Part shown: in pieces, positions 4,785 to 11,363 of the stretch
How positions within the stretch are numbered: the first letter of the stretch is position 1
How the letters are laid out: every line of letters starts with the position of its first letter
Virus record (IMG/VR): IMGVR_UViG_3300020164_000003
Coordinates: 1-43,869 of that record
Origin: a virus
Length of the DNA: 43,869 bases
Strand: one strand, 5' to 3'
Program-made: the position numbers and the translations under genes
Notes under the pieces: generated by a model
What the model was told of the DNA's origin: nothing
What the model saw: only the letters and a program-made list of their open reading frames with translations
The model's database searches: none

Positions 4785-5020
4785 TTAGTGTCTCCAACAA
4801 GGTTTAAACTTAGACTTTCGGGGTCATCAACAATAGTTATTCCATACAACTTAGCAGCAGTTTCTGCTTGTTCTTTTGTATGATAGATATCAAATTGTTT
4901 TGGACCCCATTTAGTCATTTCTAAAATTGCCCAAGGTCTAAAGTTAGTATGCGTTTGATTATGTAAATCAATATAAAACACACTATCCTGTGATTTTAAT
5001 AAACATATCAAATTAATCAC
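4781..5020 (-). CDS. Hypothetical protein (79 aa)
   Basis: Not recognised. It starts at a GTG preceded by AGGAAACAAT; no in-frame ATG is suitably placed. The middle (YHTKEQAETAAKLYGI) looks like a short helix-turn segment common in small phage proteins that sit in a beta-alpha fold, but no motif is decisive. It converges with the tail collar gene, overlapping by four bases, and is followed upstream by tRNA-Lys. Confidence 0.5.
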   Translation of the reverse strand: MINLICLLKSQDSVFYIDLHNQTHTNFRPWAILEMTKWGPKQFDIYHTKEQAETAAKLYGITIVDDPESLSLNLVGDTN

Positions 5021-5036
5021 ATTGTTTCCTAAAAAT

Positions 5037-5111
5037 TGGTGAGATTGCAGGGACTCGAACCCTGAACCTACTAGTTAAAAGCCAGTTGCTCTACCATTGA
5101 GCTACAATCTC
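5037..5111 (-). tRNA. tRNA-Lys (TTT)
   Basis: Acceptor GAGATTG paired with CAATCTC, anticodon stem ACTGG/CTAGT (one G-T pair), loop CTTTTAA (TTT), T-loop TTCGAGT, discriminator A and encoded CCA. It follows the small gene at 5130 and is probably cut from the same transcript made from the promoter at 5440. Confidence 0.92.
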
Positions 5112-5129
5112 ATATCAAACAATAAAATA

Positions 5130-5318
5130 TTAATCTCTTGGTAAAGATACAATTTCTTTAATTAAAGCAACCAATTCATCTTCACTAGATACTATAATCT
5201 TAGAAGTTACCCAATCATCATTATCATCTCTACCATCAATATCAATCATGAATCCATTATCATACAGATTGATAGTAAAAGATTGACTGACTTTAGATAA
5301 TTTATCTGAAACTTTCAT
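5130..5318 (-). CDS. Small conserved-type phage protein (62 aa)
   Basis: Starts MKVSDKLSKVSQSF, chosen because AAGGA lies eight bases before this ATG; the longer frame needs a TTG that is itself next to the ribosome binding site. The protein has a beta-hairpin core (YDNGFMIDIDGRDDNDDW) and resembles small hypothetical proteins of T4-like marine phages from memory, with no known function. It is preceded by a 115-nt leader with a strong stem-loop and a sigma70-like promoter, and followed by tRNA-Lys. Confidence 0.65.
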   Translation of the reverse strand: MKVSDKLSKVSQSFTINLYDNGFMIDIDGRDDNDDWVTSKIIVSSEDELVALIKEIVSLPRD

Positions 5319-5359
5319 AATATATTCCTTCAATAATTTATAGAATTGGAGAGTGAGTT

Positions 5360-5396
5360 ACCAAAGATCCTCTGGGAGAGTCCCAGAGGATTTGGT
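5360..5396 (-). promoter_or_regulatory. Long stem-loop in the leader of the 62-aa gene
   Basis: An 11-bp perfect stem (ATCCTCTGGGA with its complement) with a three-base loop, extended by five more pairs across a two-base bulge. No T-run follows, so it is not a simple terminator. It lies between the promoter at 5440-5468 and the gene, where it could stabilise the mRNA or act as a processing site. Confidence 0.7.
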
Positions 5397-5439
5397 TATT
5401 AGAATAATTATATATTTAATTCTTTCAAACTTGAATACC

Positions 5440-5468
5440 AGTATACATCAATTGATTCATTTTGTCAA
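5440..5468 (-). promoter_or_regulatory. Sigma70-like promoter for the 62-aa gene and tRNA-Lys
   Basis: Consensus TTGACA (5463-5468), 17-base spacer, TATACT (5440-5445). It begins just after the stop codon of the Ala-rich virion protein gene. Confidence 0.8.
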
Positions 5469-5472
5469 GCCT

Positions 5473-6396
5473 TTACATCCATTTTCCTGTACCAGGATTT
5501 GCTTTAGCAGCAGAAGAGGATGTTACTGGTTGCTTTGGAGCAGGAGCAGAAGATTTCATTCCCATCAATCTATCCAATTTAGCAGAAGCAGCGCTCATTC
5601 CAGTAGCTGCCTTTTCCGCACTAGATTGTGTAGAACTTAGTTTAGAACTTGCTGCTGAAAAATTTTGTGCTGTTTTACCAACTGGAGTTGCTCCAAATCT
5701 AGATTTTGTAAAATCTCTTTGGGATTTATTGATATCCGAAATTTTATTGGCAGTAGATGCTGCTTTATTAATATCAGAAAAATCTGGAGATTTAACTGGA
5801 GCAGATTTTGCCATTGGAGAAGGCATTGCCTTTTTCACTGGAGCAGCAGCAACCGCAGATTTAACTGGAGCAGTGGATTTTGCTGTAGCAGGAAAAGAAA
5901 CAGTACCACCACCAGTTTTTGTAGGGACTGAAGTTTTTGGACCAGAATCAGCAACCTTTCTGGAAACTTCTGGACTTTTAGCCTTTACAACCTCAGGGGC
6001 AGTTCCAATTCCAATTTTTTGTAATCCTCCAGCAATAGACTTACCAATTTTATCAGTAACTTTATCAACTGCTGAAATTTTATTTAATGCCTTGCCAACT
6101 TCATATCCGGTAGTTGCTGCAGAAACTGGAGCAACCGCTTTAGATGCTAATCTGCCAGCAGCACCAAGAGCAGCCTTACCAACATCTTTTAAGGTAGTTT
6201 TTGCTAGAGAACTTGCTGGGGATGGTAAAGACTTCATTACTCCAGAAGTTGAACCACTTCCGATAACCTTTTCTCCAGCAGGTTTGGCAATATTAGAAAC
6301 ACTTGTTGATGTAGGTTTAGCAACTGCTGTAGTTTTTGGAGCAGGAAGTGCTAATTCATTTAGTTCAGTTCTAAATTGTGAAAATGATTTTGACAT
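5473..6396 (-). CDS. Ala/Ser/Lys/Pro-rich protein, probable virion or internal head protein
   Basis: A 307-residue low-complexity protein dominated by Ala, Ser, Lys, Pro and Thr, with no catalytic motif. Its N-terminus (MSKSFSQFRTELNEL) resembles the FxxFxxE pattern seen at the start of other proteins in this window and of T4 internal head proteins. A central segment (DVGKAALGAAGRLASKA to KIGKSIAGGLQKIG) could form amphipathic helices. A TATAAATA late promoter lies just upstream, in line with a structural role. The opposite-strand frame over the same region is an artefact of this composition. Composition would also fit a DNA-binding protein packaged in the head. Confidence 0.65.
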   Translation of the reverse strand: MSKSFSQFRTELNELALPAPKTTAVAKPTSTSVSNIAKPAGEKVIGSGSTSGVMKSLPSPASSLAKTTLKDVGKAALGAAGRLASKAVAPVSAATTGYEVGKALNKISAVDKVTDKIGKSIAGGLQKIGIGTAPEVVKAKSPEVSRKVADSGPKTSVPTKTGGGTVSFPATAKSTAPVKSAVAAAPVKKAMPSPMAKSAPVKSPDFSDINKAASTANKISDINKSQRDFTKSRFGATPVGKTAQNFSAASSKLSSTQSSAEKAATGMSAASAKLDRLMGMKSSAPAPKQPVTSSSAAKANPGTGKWM

Positions 6397-6431
6397 TCTA
6401 ATATCCCTAATTATAGTTAATTTTATAAGTA

Positions 6432-6439
6432 TATTTATA
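6432..6439 (-). promoter_or_regulatory. T4-type late promoter for the Ala-rich protein
   Basis: An exact TATAAATA 36-43 bases before the ATG of the 307-residue protein, directly after the stop of the 58-residue membrane protein gene. Position and partner gene both fit late control. Confidence 0.7.
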
Positions 6440-6445
6440 AAAAAA

Positions 6446-6622
6446 TTAAATTAGATACCTATCAACAACCCATTGAACAAGAATATACCAACTATAAGGA
6501 GGAAATAGTACCGATAATGTTGTAGTAAAAAATCCTTTGGATAGTGCGATACCAAATAACCAAGCAACAACAAAAATAAAGTTAAAAATAAAGTTCACAG
6601 CAATCTGTCCGATAGAGTTCAT
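6446..6622 (-). CDS. Small membrane protein (58 aa)
   Basis: A 58-codon gene starting MNSIGQIAVNFIFNFIFVV. It has two hydrophobic segments (about residues 7-27 and 36-53) separated by SKGFFTTTLS, so it should be a two-span inner-membrane protein with both ends on the same side; the PPYSWY stretch starts the second segment. Its ATG overlaps the stop of the upstream gene (ATGA), showing translational coupling. It is the last gene of the primase-nrd-rnh operon. Size and topology would allow a holin-like or antiholin role, but nothing proves it. Confidence 0.75.
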   Translation of the reverse strand: MNSIGQIAVNFIFNFIFVVAWLFGIALSKGFFTTTLSVLFPPYSWYILVQWVVDRYLI

Positions 6623-6813
6623 TCCTGTAAAAATTCCATCAATTTAATTCCATTATTTGTTAATCTAATTACCGAATTATCTGGAAATATAAAATCTTCT
6701 TCTGGTAAAGATGAAATTGGTTTCCCGTTATTTTCAAGAATAGTTGATAACGCCTCGCCATAAGAGAATGGTCTATTGGTTAAATTTTCATAAATGGTTC
6801 TGTTAATGCTCAT
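6619..6813 (-). CDS. Hypothetical protein (64 aa)
   Basis: Start MSINRTIYENL, chosen because GAAGG lies just before it and because it overlaps the preceding gene, whose frame covers the alternative upstream start. The protein is small and mixed in charge (FIFPDNSVIRLTNNGIKL at the end), without cysteines or membrane segment. Coupled by overlap on both sides within the primase-to-rnh operon. Function unknown. Confidence 0.65.
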   Translation of the reverse strand: MSINRTIYENLTNRPFSYGEALSTILENNGKPISSLPEEDFIFPDNSVIRLTNNGIKLMEFLQE

Positions 6814-6952
6814 AACCTTCATATCCTTTTTGCATATAATACTTTTTATTTTTTCTTGATGGATCAAATTTCACATCGGTTTTTGGTTTCTTTGTAGATT
6901 TCTTTAATTCAAAATCAACATCTTTCTTTTTATTGAACGTTTTTTGACTCAT
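6803..6952 (-). CDS. Very basic small protein (49 aa)
   Basis: Starts MSQKTFNKKKDVDFELKK. About a third of the residues are Lys or Arg and the end is GYEGYEH. Its ATG overlaps the upstream stop (ATGA) and its own 3' end overlaps the next gene by 11 bases, so it is firmly embedded in the operon. Composition suggests nucleic-acid or ribosome binding, but no family is recognised. Confidence 0.65.
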   Translation of the reverse strand: MSQKTFNKKKDVDFELKKSTKKPKTDVKFDPSRKNKKYYMQKGYEGYEH

Positions 6953-7374
6953 GGCAGTAGGTTTGGGAATGTTTCCTTTACAAAATTATAGGTTAAAAAT
7001 TTAGTTTGTAGATTTTTCTTCATCATATTTACAAACACATGGGCTTCTCTTGGTTCAAATGATTCTAACAATTGAATGAGAACTTGATTTCTCTTTTCTT
7101 CGGATAGTTTATCCGCAGTTACCTCTCCCTTTAAAAAGAGGTATGTTCTACGAATTTCGGATTCAATACCAGCGTATCTTAATCCAGGAAATGTATCTGG
7201 TTCTTGATAATCCTTCGGAAAAGATTTAACATAAAATTGAAATTTTGGATCAAAAGTATATTTTAAAACTTGCAGGAAGTGTGGAGTTGCGTTTTCTCTT
7301 AGAATTGTTTGGCGATCCGCTTTATTATCAGCATTTTCAAATTCATCTAAAATTTCATAAACATTTTTTATCAT
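6949..7374 (-). CDS. Conserved marine T4-like phage protein (141 aa)
   Basis: A helical 141-residue protein with TFDPKFQFYVKSFP, GIESEIRRTYLFLKG and LIQLLESFEPREAHVFVNMMKKN. From memory this pattern is a family found widely in T4-like marine phages (DUF6433-type), next to replication genes and of unknown function. It follows rnh by 12 bases, so it may serve DNA replication. It is not a recognisable gp59 helicase loader. A TATAAATA inside the end of rnh (7439-7446) may or may not be a promoter. Confidence 0.65.
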   Translation of the reverse strand: MIKNVYEILDEFENADNKADRQTILRENATPHFLQVLKYTFDPKFQFYVKSFPKDYQEPDTFPGLRYAGIESEIRRTYLFLKGEVTADKLSEEKRNQVLIQLLESFEPREAHVFVNMMKKNLQTKFLTYNFVKETFPNLLP

Positions 7375-7386
7375 ATTAATTCTCTA

Positions 7387-8229
7387 TTAAAAATCTTCAA
7401 TACATTCAAGTAGATTGATCAATCTATTCTCTACAAAATATTTATAAAGTTTTTGTTTTGTAGAAGGTTTTGATTCATCATATTCTTTAATGATATTTTC
7501 TTTGATAGCGGTTGGAATATTATCAAAATTAATTAAAGTATCATTTCTAATATAATTTCTATATTCCTCTTCGGATAAACAATCCTTTGGACTATTTTCC
7601 AACCAGACATCCAACTTCTTTTTTGAAATTGGGGGTTGCCTTCTTCCAGCGACAAATACATCATCGGGAGAAAGAATTGATGGAATACCATCTCCTTTAT
7701 CTCCTCTAATAATCTTTTCCTTTAAATCTTTAGTTGGATGTTTTGACGTTACATAAATTCCAAGCATAGGATTATATTGCTTTACATTATCATATTTTTG
7801 AAGTTGTTTAAAATCCGCATCAGATGAAAGAATTAAAACTCTTTCTGAAGCACTCAATCTTGGAGCAAGAGTTCCAATAACATCATCTGCTTCAGCACCA
7901 TCAACTTCAATGACTTTGTATGGGAAGTTTTCTTTTAAATCTTGTTTGATTTTATTAAGAACCTTAAAGATAAGATTCCAGTCTAGAGGGGACTTTTCCC
8001 TAGCACTTTTTCTATGTGCTTTATAGTGGGGGTATATTTGCTTTCTCCAATAGTTTCTAGAATCACAGCAAAGAATAATTTCTCCATATTCACGAAACTT
8101 TTTTACATTGGATCTAAGCGTATTTAGAACAATATGTCTAATCAAATCTTCCTCAAGTTTTTGTCGAGCATTAACTTGAGCAAGAAGACCAGAAATCATA
8201 ACTTGATTCAAATCTACTAAGGTAGCCAT
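7387..8229 (-). CDS. rnh: T4-type RNase H (FEN-1 family 5' nuclease)
   Basis: A 280-residue homologue of T4 RNase H, the 5'-3' nuclease that removes RNA primers from lagging-strand fragments. The acidic metal-binding residues of the FEN-1 fold are visible: D6 (MATLVDLN), D56 (CCDSRNYWR), the cluster E113/D115/D116 (GAEADDVIG), D137/D139 (SSDADF) and D177/D180 (GDKGDGIPS, entering the helix-hairpin-helix DNA-binding turn). A basic arch region (YPHYKAHRKSAREK) follows the second motif. Length is close to T4 RNase H (305). It lies in the early operon with primase and nucleotide genes. Confidence 0.93.
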   Translation of the reverse strand: MATLVDLNQVMISGLLAQVNARQKLEEDLIRHIVLNTLRSNVKKFREYGEIILCCDSRNYWRKQIYPHYKAHRKSAREKSPLDWNLIFKVLNKIKQDLKENFPYKVIEVDGAEADDVIGTLAPRLSASERVLILSSDADFKQLQKYDNVKQYNPMLGIYVTSKHPTKDLKEKIIRGDKGDGIPSILSPDDVFVAGRRQPPISKKKLDVWLENSPKDCLSEEEYRNYIRNDTLINFDNIPTAIKENIIKEYDESKPSTKQKLYKYFVENRLINLLECIEDF

Positions 8230-8260
8230 AATATTTTTTATTTTAAATTAAATTGTACAA

Positions 8261-9355
8261 TCACTTAACGACTTTTAATAATATAGTCTCAGAATTAATT
8301 CTTCCAGTAAGTTTATCTTCTTTAGTTTTAATTGAAGACATAATCTTTTTTAGATCAGTTTTTTTACCTTTTGATACCAAAGGTAATACTTCTAATGGTT
8401 TTCTCAATGTTTTAGACATAGAGGTTATATCGTTAAAGTTTTCTATAGTGGTTCCCTTTACAGAGAATCCAGATTCATCATTGGCATAATAAACACCAAG
8501 TTTCTTATATTTAGTATTATAAATCCAGAGTTGTGTTGCTGAAATAATTTCAGTGGGATTAACTGAAACAATTTTAGATTCAGTATCTTCTTTCTTATAT
8601 TGAAGTTTAGCAACTTTCTTATCAGCACTAATTACTTTTTTCTTTTTTGTCTTTCTTGTAGTCTTAACATTTGATCCATAATTGGAACAATCTGCGATTA
8701 TCCCGCCTACAAATTTTAAATATTCAGATAGTTCTTTTTTTGACCAATGTGAATATGATTCAACAAGTTGTTCATCTTCCTTTTGAATGGTACAATTTAT
8801 TTCATCAATCAAAGGAATATAGTGCTCCTTAATTTGAGACATATAAATTGGTTTGATCGTATTTGCCGTCAACCAATCATAGCATTTAAATGTTGATGTT
8901 CTATTCTTAATATAATCATCAACATGCCCATCAATTTCAGCAATATAGAGGGATGCCTGATCAAATACCCTATCTTGAATTGATTTTGTTTCTGTTTTTT
9001 GATCATCATCTGATACTAGAGATTTTGTTGATGAAACCTTTATGATTTCATCAATTCTAGAACCGATCCATTCAGACTTATCAATAGTGGATCCTCTTTG
9101 AATCATTCTACAAACAAAACCAAGATTTTTAAATAAATCTTCATGTGCAGAAGATAATCCATCAAAGATTTCTTTTGAAAATTTGTTAATTTTGACATAT
9201 TCTAGAGTATATTTCTTAGAATCTTTCCAATCTTTTTGATTGGAATACCAAGATAATGCTCTAATTATTGGAAGTTCTTTTTTTGGATCTCCCCAGGTGG
9301 GTTCATCGCCAATAAAAATACTTTCTAGATTAACACTATTACGTTTCGCTTCCAT
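8261..9355 (-). CDS. Conserved T4-like phage protein, unknown (364 aa)
   Basis: I do not recognise a functional domain. It is soluble, begins with a segment containing PTWGDP and ALSWYSNQKDWK, has a helical middle, a very basic linker (KTTRKTKKKKVISADKK, about residues 229-245) and a C-terminal beta-rich domain (TQLWIYNTKYKKLGVYYA, then TIENFNDITS). The basic linker and the position just upstream of rnh suggest nucleic-acid binding. Similar proteins are, from memory, usual in T4-like marine phages. Its start overlaps the preceding gene by 17 bases. Confidence 0.6.
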   Translation of the reverse strand: MEAKRNSVNLESIFIGDEPTWGDPKKELPIIRALSWYSNQKDWKDSKKYTLEYVKINKFSKEIFDGLSSAHEDLFKNLGFVCRMIQRGSTIDKSEWIGSRIDEIIKVSSTKSLVSDDDQKTETKSIQDRVFDQASLYIAEIDGHVDDYIKNRTSTFKCYDWLTANTIKPIYMSQIKEHYIPLIDEINCTIQKEDEQLVESYSHWSKKELSEYLKFVGGIIADCSNYGSNVKTTRKTKKKKVISADKKVAKLQYKKEDTESKIVSVNPTEIISATQLWIYNTKYKKLGVYYANDESGFSVKGTTIENFNDITSMSKTLRKPLEVLPLVSKGKKTDLKKIMSSIKTKEDKLTGRINSETILLKVVK

Positions 9356-9704
9356 CTTGTATTGTATCCAAAACTTTTTGATAAACAGATTTCATAAATT
9401 TTGTTGAGGTCTTTGTTTTCTTAACCACAACTCCATAAAAACCACAATTAATTATATTGTTTACATAAACACAGGGATCAGTTAAAACAGCAGTAAAATT
9501 GTCATGGTGGTATGCACATCCATCATCATCACACTTGTATAACATTATATGATAAACATTTCCCAAATTACAAATTTCATATTTGGATTTTTTGGTATAA
9601 TGAAATCCATTAATGTTAATTTCAAATTCAGATGAGGGTAGGAATGATATCCCATCAACTCCATCGGAAAAAATAGTTTTAATTGTTTCTTTCATCTCGC
9701 TCAT
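9339..9704 (-). CDS. Hypothetical protein (121 aa)
   Basis: Not recognised. Starts MSEMKETIKTIF with an ATGA overlap onto the GIY-YIG gene stop. The middle is beta-rich and aromatic (INGFHYTKKSKYEI, VYHIMLYKCDDDGCAYHH), and a Cys/His-containing stretch (about residues 54-67) could bind a metal, though only two cysteines are close. Coupled both upstream and downstream, so probably expressed in the same early operon. Confidence 0.55.
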   Translation of the reverse strand: MSEMKETIKTIFSDGVDGISFLPSSEFEININGFHYTKKSKYEICNLGNVYHIMLYKCDDDGCAYHHDNFTAVLTDPCVYVNNIINCGFYGVVVKKTKTSTKFMKSVYQKVLDTIQDGSET

Positions 9705-10132
9705 TGTATATCAGTTCTTTCAGAAAGTAAAGCTTTAGTTAAAATATGAGATCTCCTAATTTTTACCATAATCCATGCGTTATAAAAGTTTTCCGGATAA
9801 TATAAGACATCATATTCAAATTGATACTTTGCCTCATAATATGAAAGTTCACCTTTTTTTATACACAATTTTAAAATTTCTCTTTTAAAATTGTCTTCGC
9901 CATGAACTTTCACATCACCATTAAGTTCTTGATTTGAACCATAATATGATTTCCAATCAGATTCAACAAAGAATCTTTTTTTCTTACCATTAATTTGTTT
10001 TGTTTTTTTGAATTGTAAAAGTTTTTTACCAATATATTTTCGTCCATTCAAATGATTGGTAATCAAATAAACAAATCCGCAGTATTTTGGATCTATTTCT
10101 TCTACTAGATTCCCTTCATAAAACCAAGACAT
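9701..10132 (-). CDS. GIY-YIG endonuclease (free-standing, SegE-like)
   Basis: A 143-residue protein whose core is a GIY-YIG nuclease: GFVYLI (19-24) for the GIY strand, KYIGKK (32-37) for the YIG strand, and SYYGSN (62-67) with flanking basic residues. This layout resembles the T4 seg family and small GIY-YIG proteins of marine T4-like phages. There is no separate DNA-binding domain after it, only a helical tail. It lies just downstream of nrdB and a zinc-ribbon gene, a usual kind of site for a mobile free-standing endonuclease, but it may also be a resident repair nuclease. Confidence 0.78.
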   Translation of the reverse strand: MSWFYEGNLVEEIDPKYCGFVYLITNHLNGRKYIGKKLLQFKKTKQINGKKKRFFVESDWKSYYGSNQELNGDVKVHGEDNFKREILKLCIKKGELSYYEAKYQFEYDVLYYPENFYNAWIMVKIRRSHILTKALLSERTDIQ

Positions 10133-10139
10133 TTAATTA

Positions 10140-10325
10140 TTATTCTTCCCAAGAATCATCTTGGAATAGATCAAACTCTTCAGTAATTTCTTCTTCTATT
10201 GATTCTATTAATTCTCCACAAAATGGACAGTTTATTCCATCATGCTCTTTTACTAAATTTTCATTAAATTTTAATTCAAATTCTGAATCGCAATTTTCAC
10301 ATATACTATTTACTACTTTACTCAT
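10140..10325 (-). CDS. Zinc-ribbon protein (61 aa)
   Basis: Two CxxC pairs (CENC at about 9-12 and CPFC at about 33-36) form a classic zinc ribbon, followed by a very acidic tail (EEEITEEFDLFQDDSWEE). Such small acidic zinc ribbons may bind RNA polymerase or nucleic acid; the family is not identified. A GGAG ribosome binding site lies nine bases before the ATG. It sits between nrdB and the GIY-YIG gene. Confidence 0.75.
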   Translation of the reverse strand: MSKVVNSICENCDSEFELKFNENLVKEHDGINCPFCGELIESIEEEITEEFDLFQDDSWEE

Positions 10326-10376
10326 CTAAAAACTCCGTTTTTAAAAGTTAACTGTAGTATTTATTAAATTAGATAT

Positions 10377-11354
10377 TTACGCCCACACATCACTCCAACT
10401 ACCACTTAATGCTCCTTTGGCATATGCTGTCGCCCTATTCTCAAAGAAATTCGTATGCTGTGGAGCAGAAACCATTTCATCAACCCAAGGTAAAGGATTC
10501 TTCTTAACCTTGAATATTCCCTTTAATCCCATAGCAATCAATCTACGATCACAAATATATCTAATATATTTTTTTAGATCATCAACGTTTAATCCTTCAC
10601 ATTCTCCCATAGAATAGCAAATATCAATGAAAGCATCCTCCAATTCAACCATCTTTTCAGCAATTGAATATAGTTCAAACTTTAATTCATCTTTCCAAAT
10701 ATCTCTGTTTTCTTCAATAAAAGTTCTAAATGTTTTAATCATCGCCTCGCAATGTAATTGCTCATCAAGAATAGACCAAGAAATAATTTGTCCCATTCCC
10801 TTCATCTTTCCTCCGCGTGGGAAATTTAAAAGCATTACAAAAGAACTAAACAACTGCATCCCTTCAGTAAATGCGGAGAATATAGCAATTTGTTGAGCAA
10901 TATTCTTTGTAGAATCCATCTCTGACACCGATTCAATATACTCATGCTTATTCTTCATTTCTTCATATTGTAAAAACTCACTATAAGTTGAATCTGGCAT
11001 CCCCAGAGTTTCAATTAGATGAGAATATGCAGCAATATGAACAGCTTCTCTAGCAGCAAACCCAAGAAGCATCATCCTCAATTCTGGTTGTTTTAGAATC
11101 GGTAGGTAATTGTTGACATAACCACCTGCAACATCAATATCTGATTGAGTAAAAAATCTAAAGATATTTGTAAGAAAGTATTTTTCCTTGTCTGTTAGAT
11201 TATTTTGCCAATCCTTAATATCTTGAACCAATTCAACTTCTGAATGAATCCAATGCATCTTCTCATGAGTTAACCAATAATCATATGCCCAAGAATATGT
11301 GAAAGGTTTAAATGAAGTTCTAGAATCTGTTAATTTTAATTTAATCTTTGCCAT
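10377..11354 (-). CDS. nrdB: Class I ribonucleotide reductase small subunit
   Basis: The radical-generating beta subunit of aerobic ribonucleotide reductase, which with NrdA turns ribonucleotides into deoxyribonucleotides. The di-iron ligands can be placed by E. coli spacing: D72, E103 and H106 (REAVH), E164 (TEGMQL), E198 and H201 (DEQLHCE). The radical tyrosine is Y110, four residues after the ligand His as in E. coli. Length 325 is normal for phage NrdB. It follows nrdA by nine bases. The C-terminal tail binds NrdA in this family. Confidence 0.95.
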   Translation of the reverse strand: MAKIKLKLTDSRTSFKPFTYSWAYDYWLTHEKMHWIHSEVELVQDIKDWQNNLTDKEKYFLTNIFRFFTQSDIDVAGGYVNNYLPILKQPELRMMLLGFAAREAVHIAAYSHLIETLGMPDSTYSEFLQYEEMKNKHEYIESVSEMDSTKNIAQQIAIFSAFTEGMQLFSSFVMLLNFPRGGKMKGMGQIISWSILDEQLHCEAMIKTFRTFIEENRDIWKDELKFELYSIAEKMVELEDAFIDICYSMGECEGLNVDDLKKYIRYICDRRLIAMGLKGIFKVKKNPLPWVDEMVSAPQHTNFFENRATAYAKGALSGSWSDVWA

Positions 11355-11363
11355 TAGTTTTCC

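Noticed and set aside
5462-6454. A 330-codon plus-strand frame opposite the Ala-rich protein.
   Set aside because: It is a mirror of the GC-skewed Ala/Pro codons of the minus-strand gene, has no ribosome binding site and would run across a late promoter. The minus-strand gene has the FxxFxxE start and fits its neighbours.
7439-7446. TATAAATA inside rnh as a late promoter for the gene at 6949-7374.
   Set aside because: It lies within codons of rnh, and the downstream gene belongs to an early-type operon. A similar chance octamer occurs inside the nucleotidyltransferase gene at 24393-24400.
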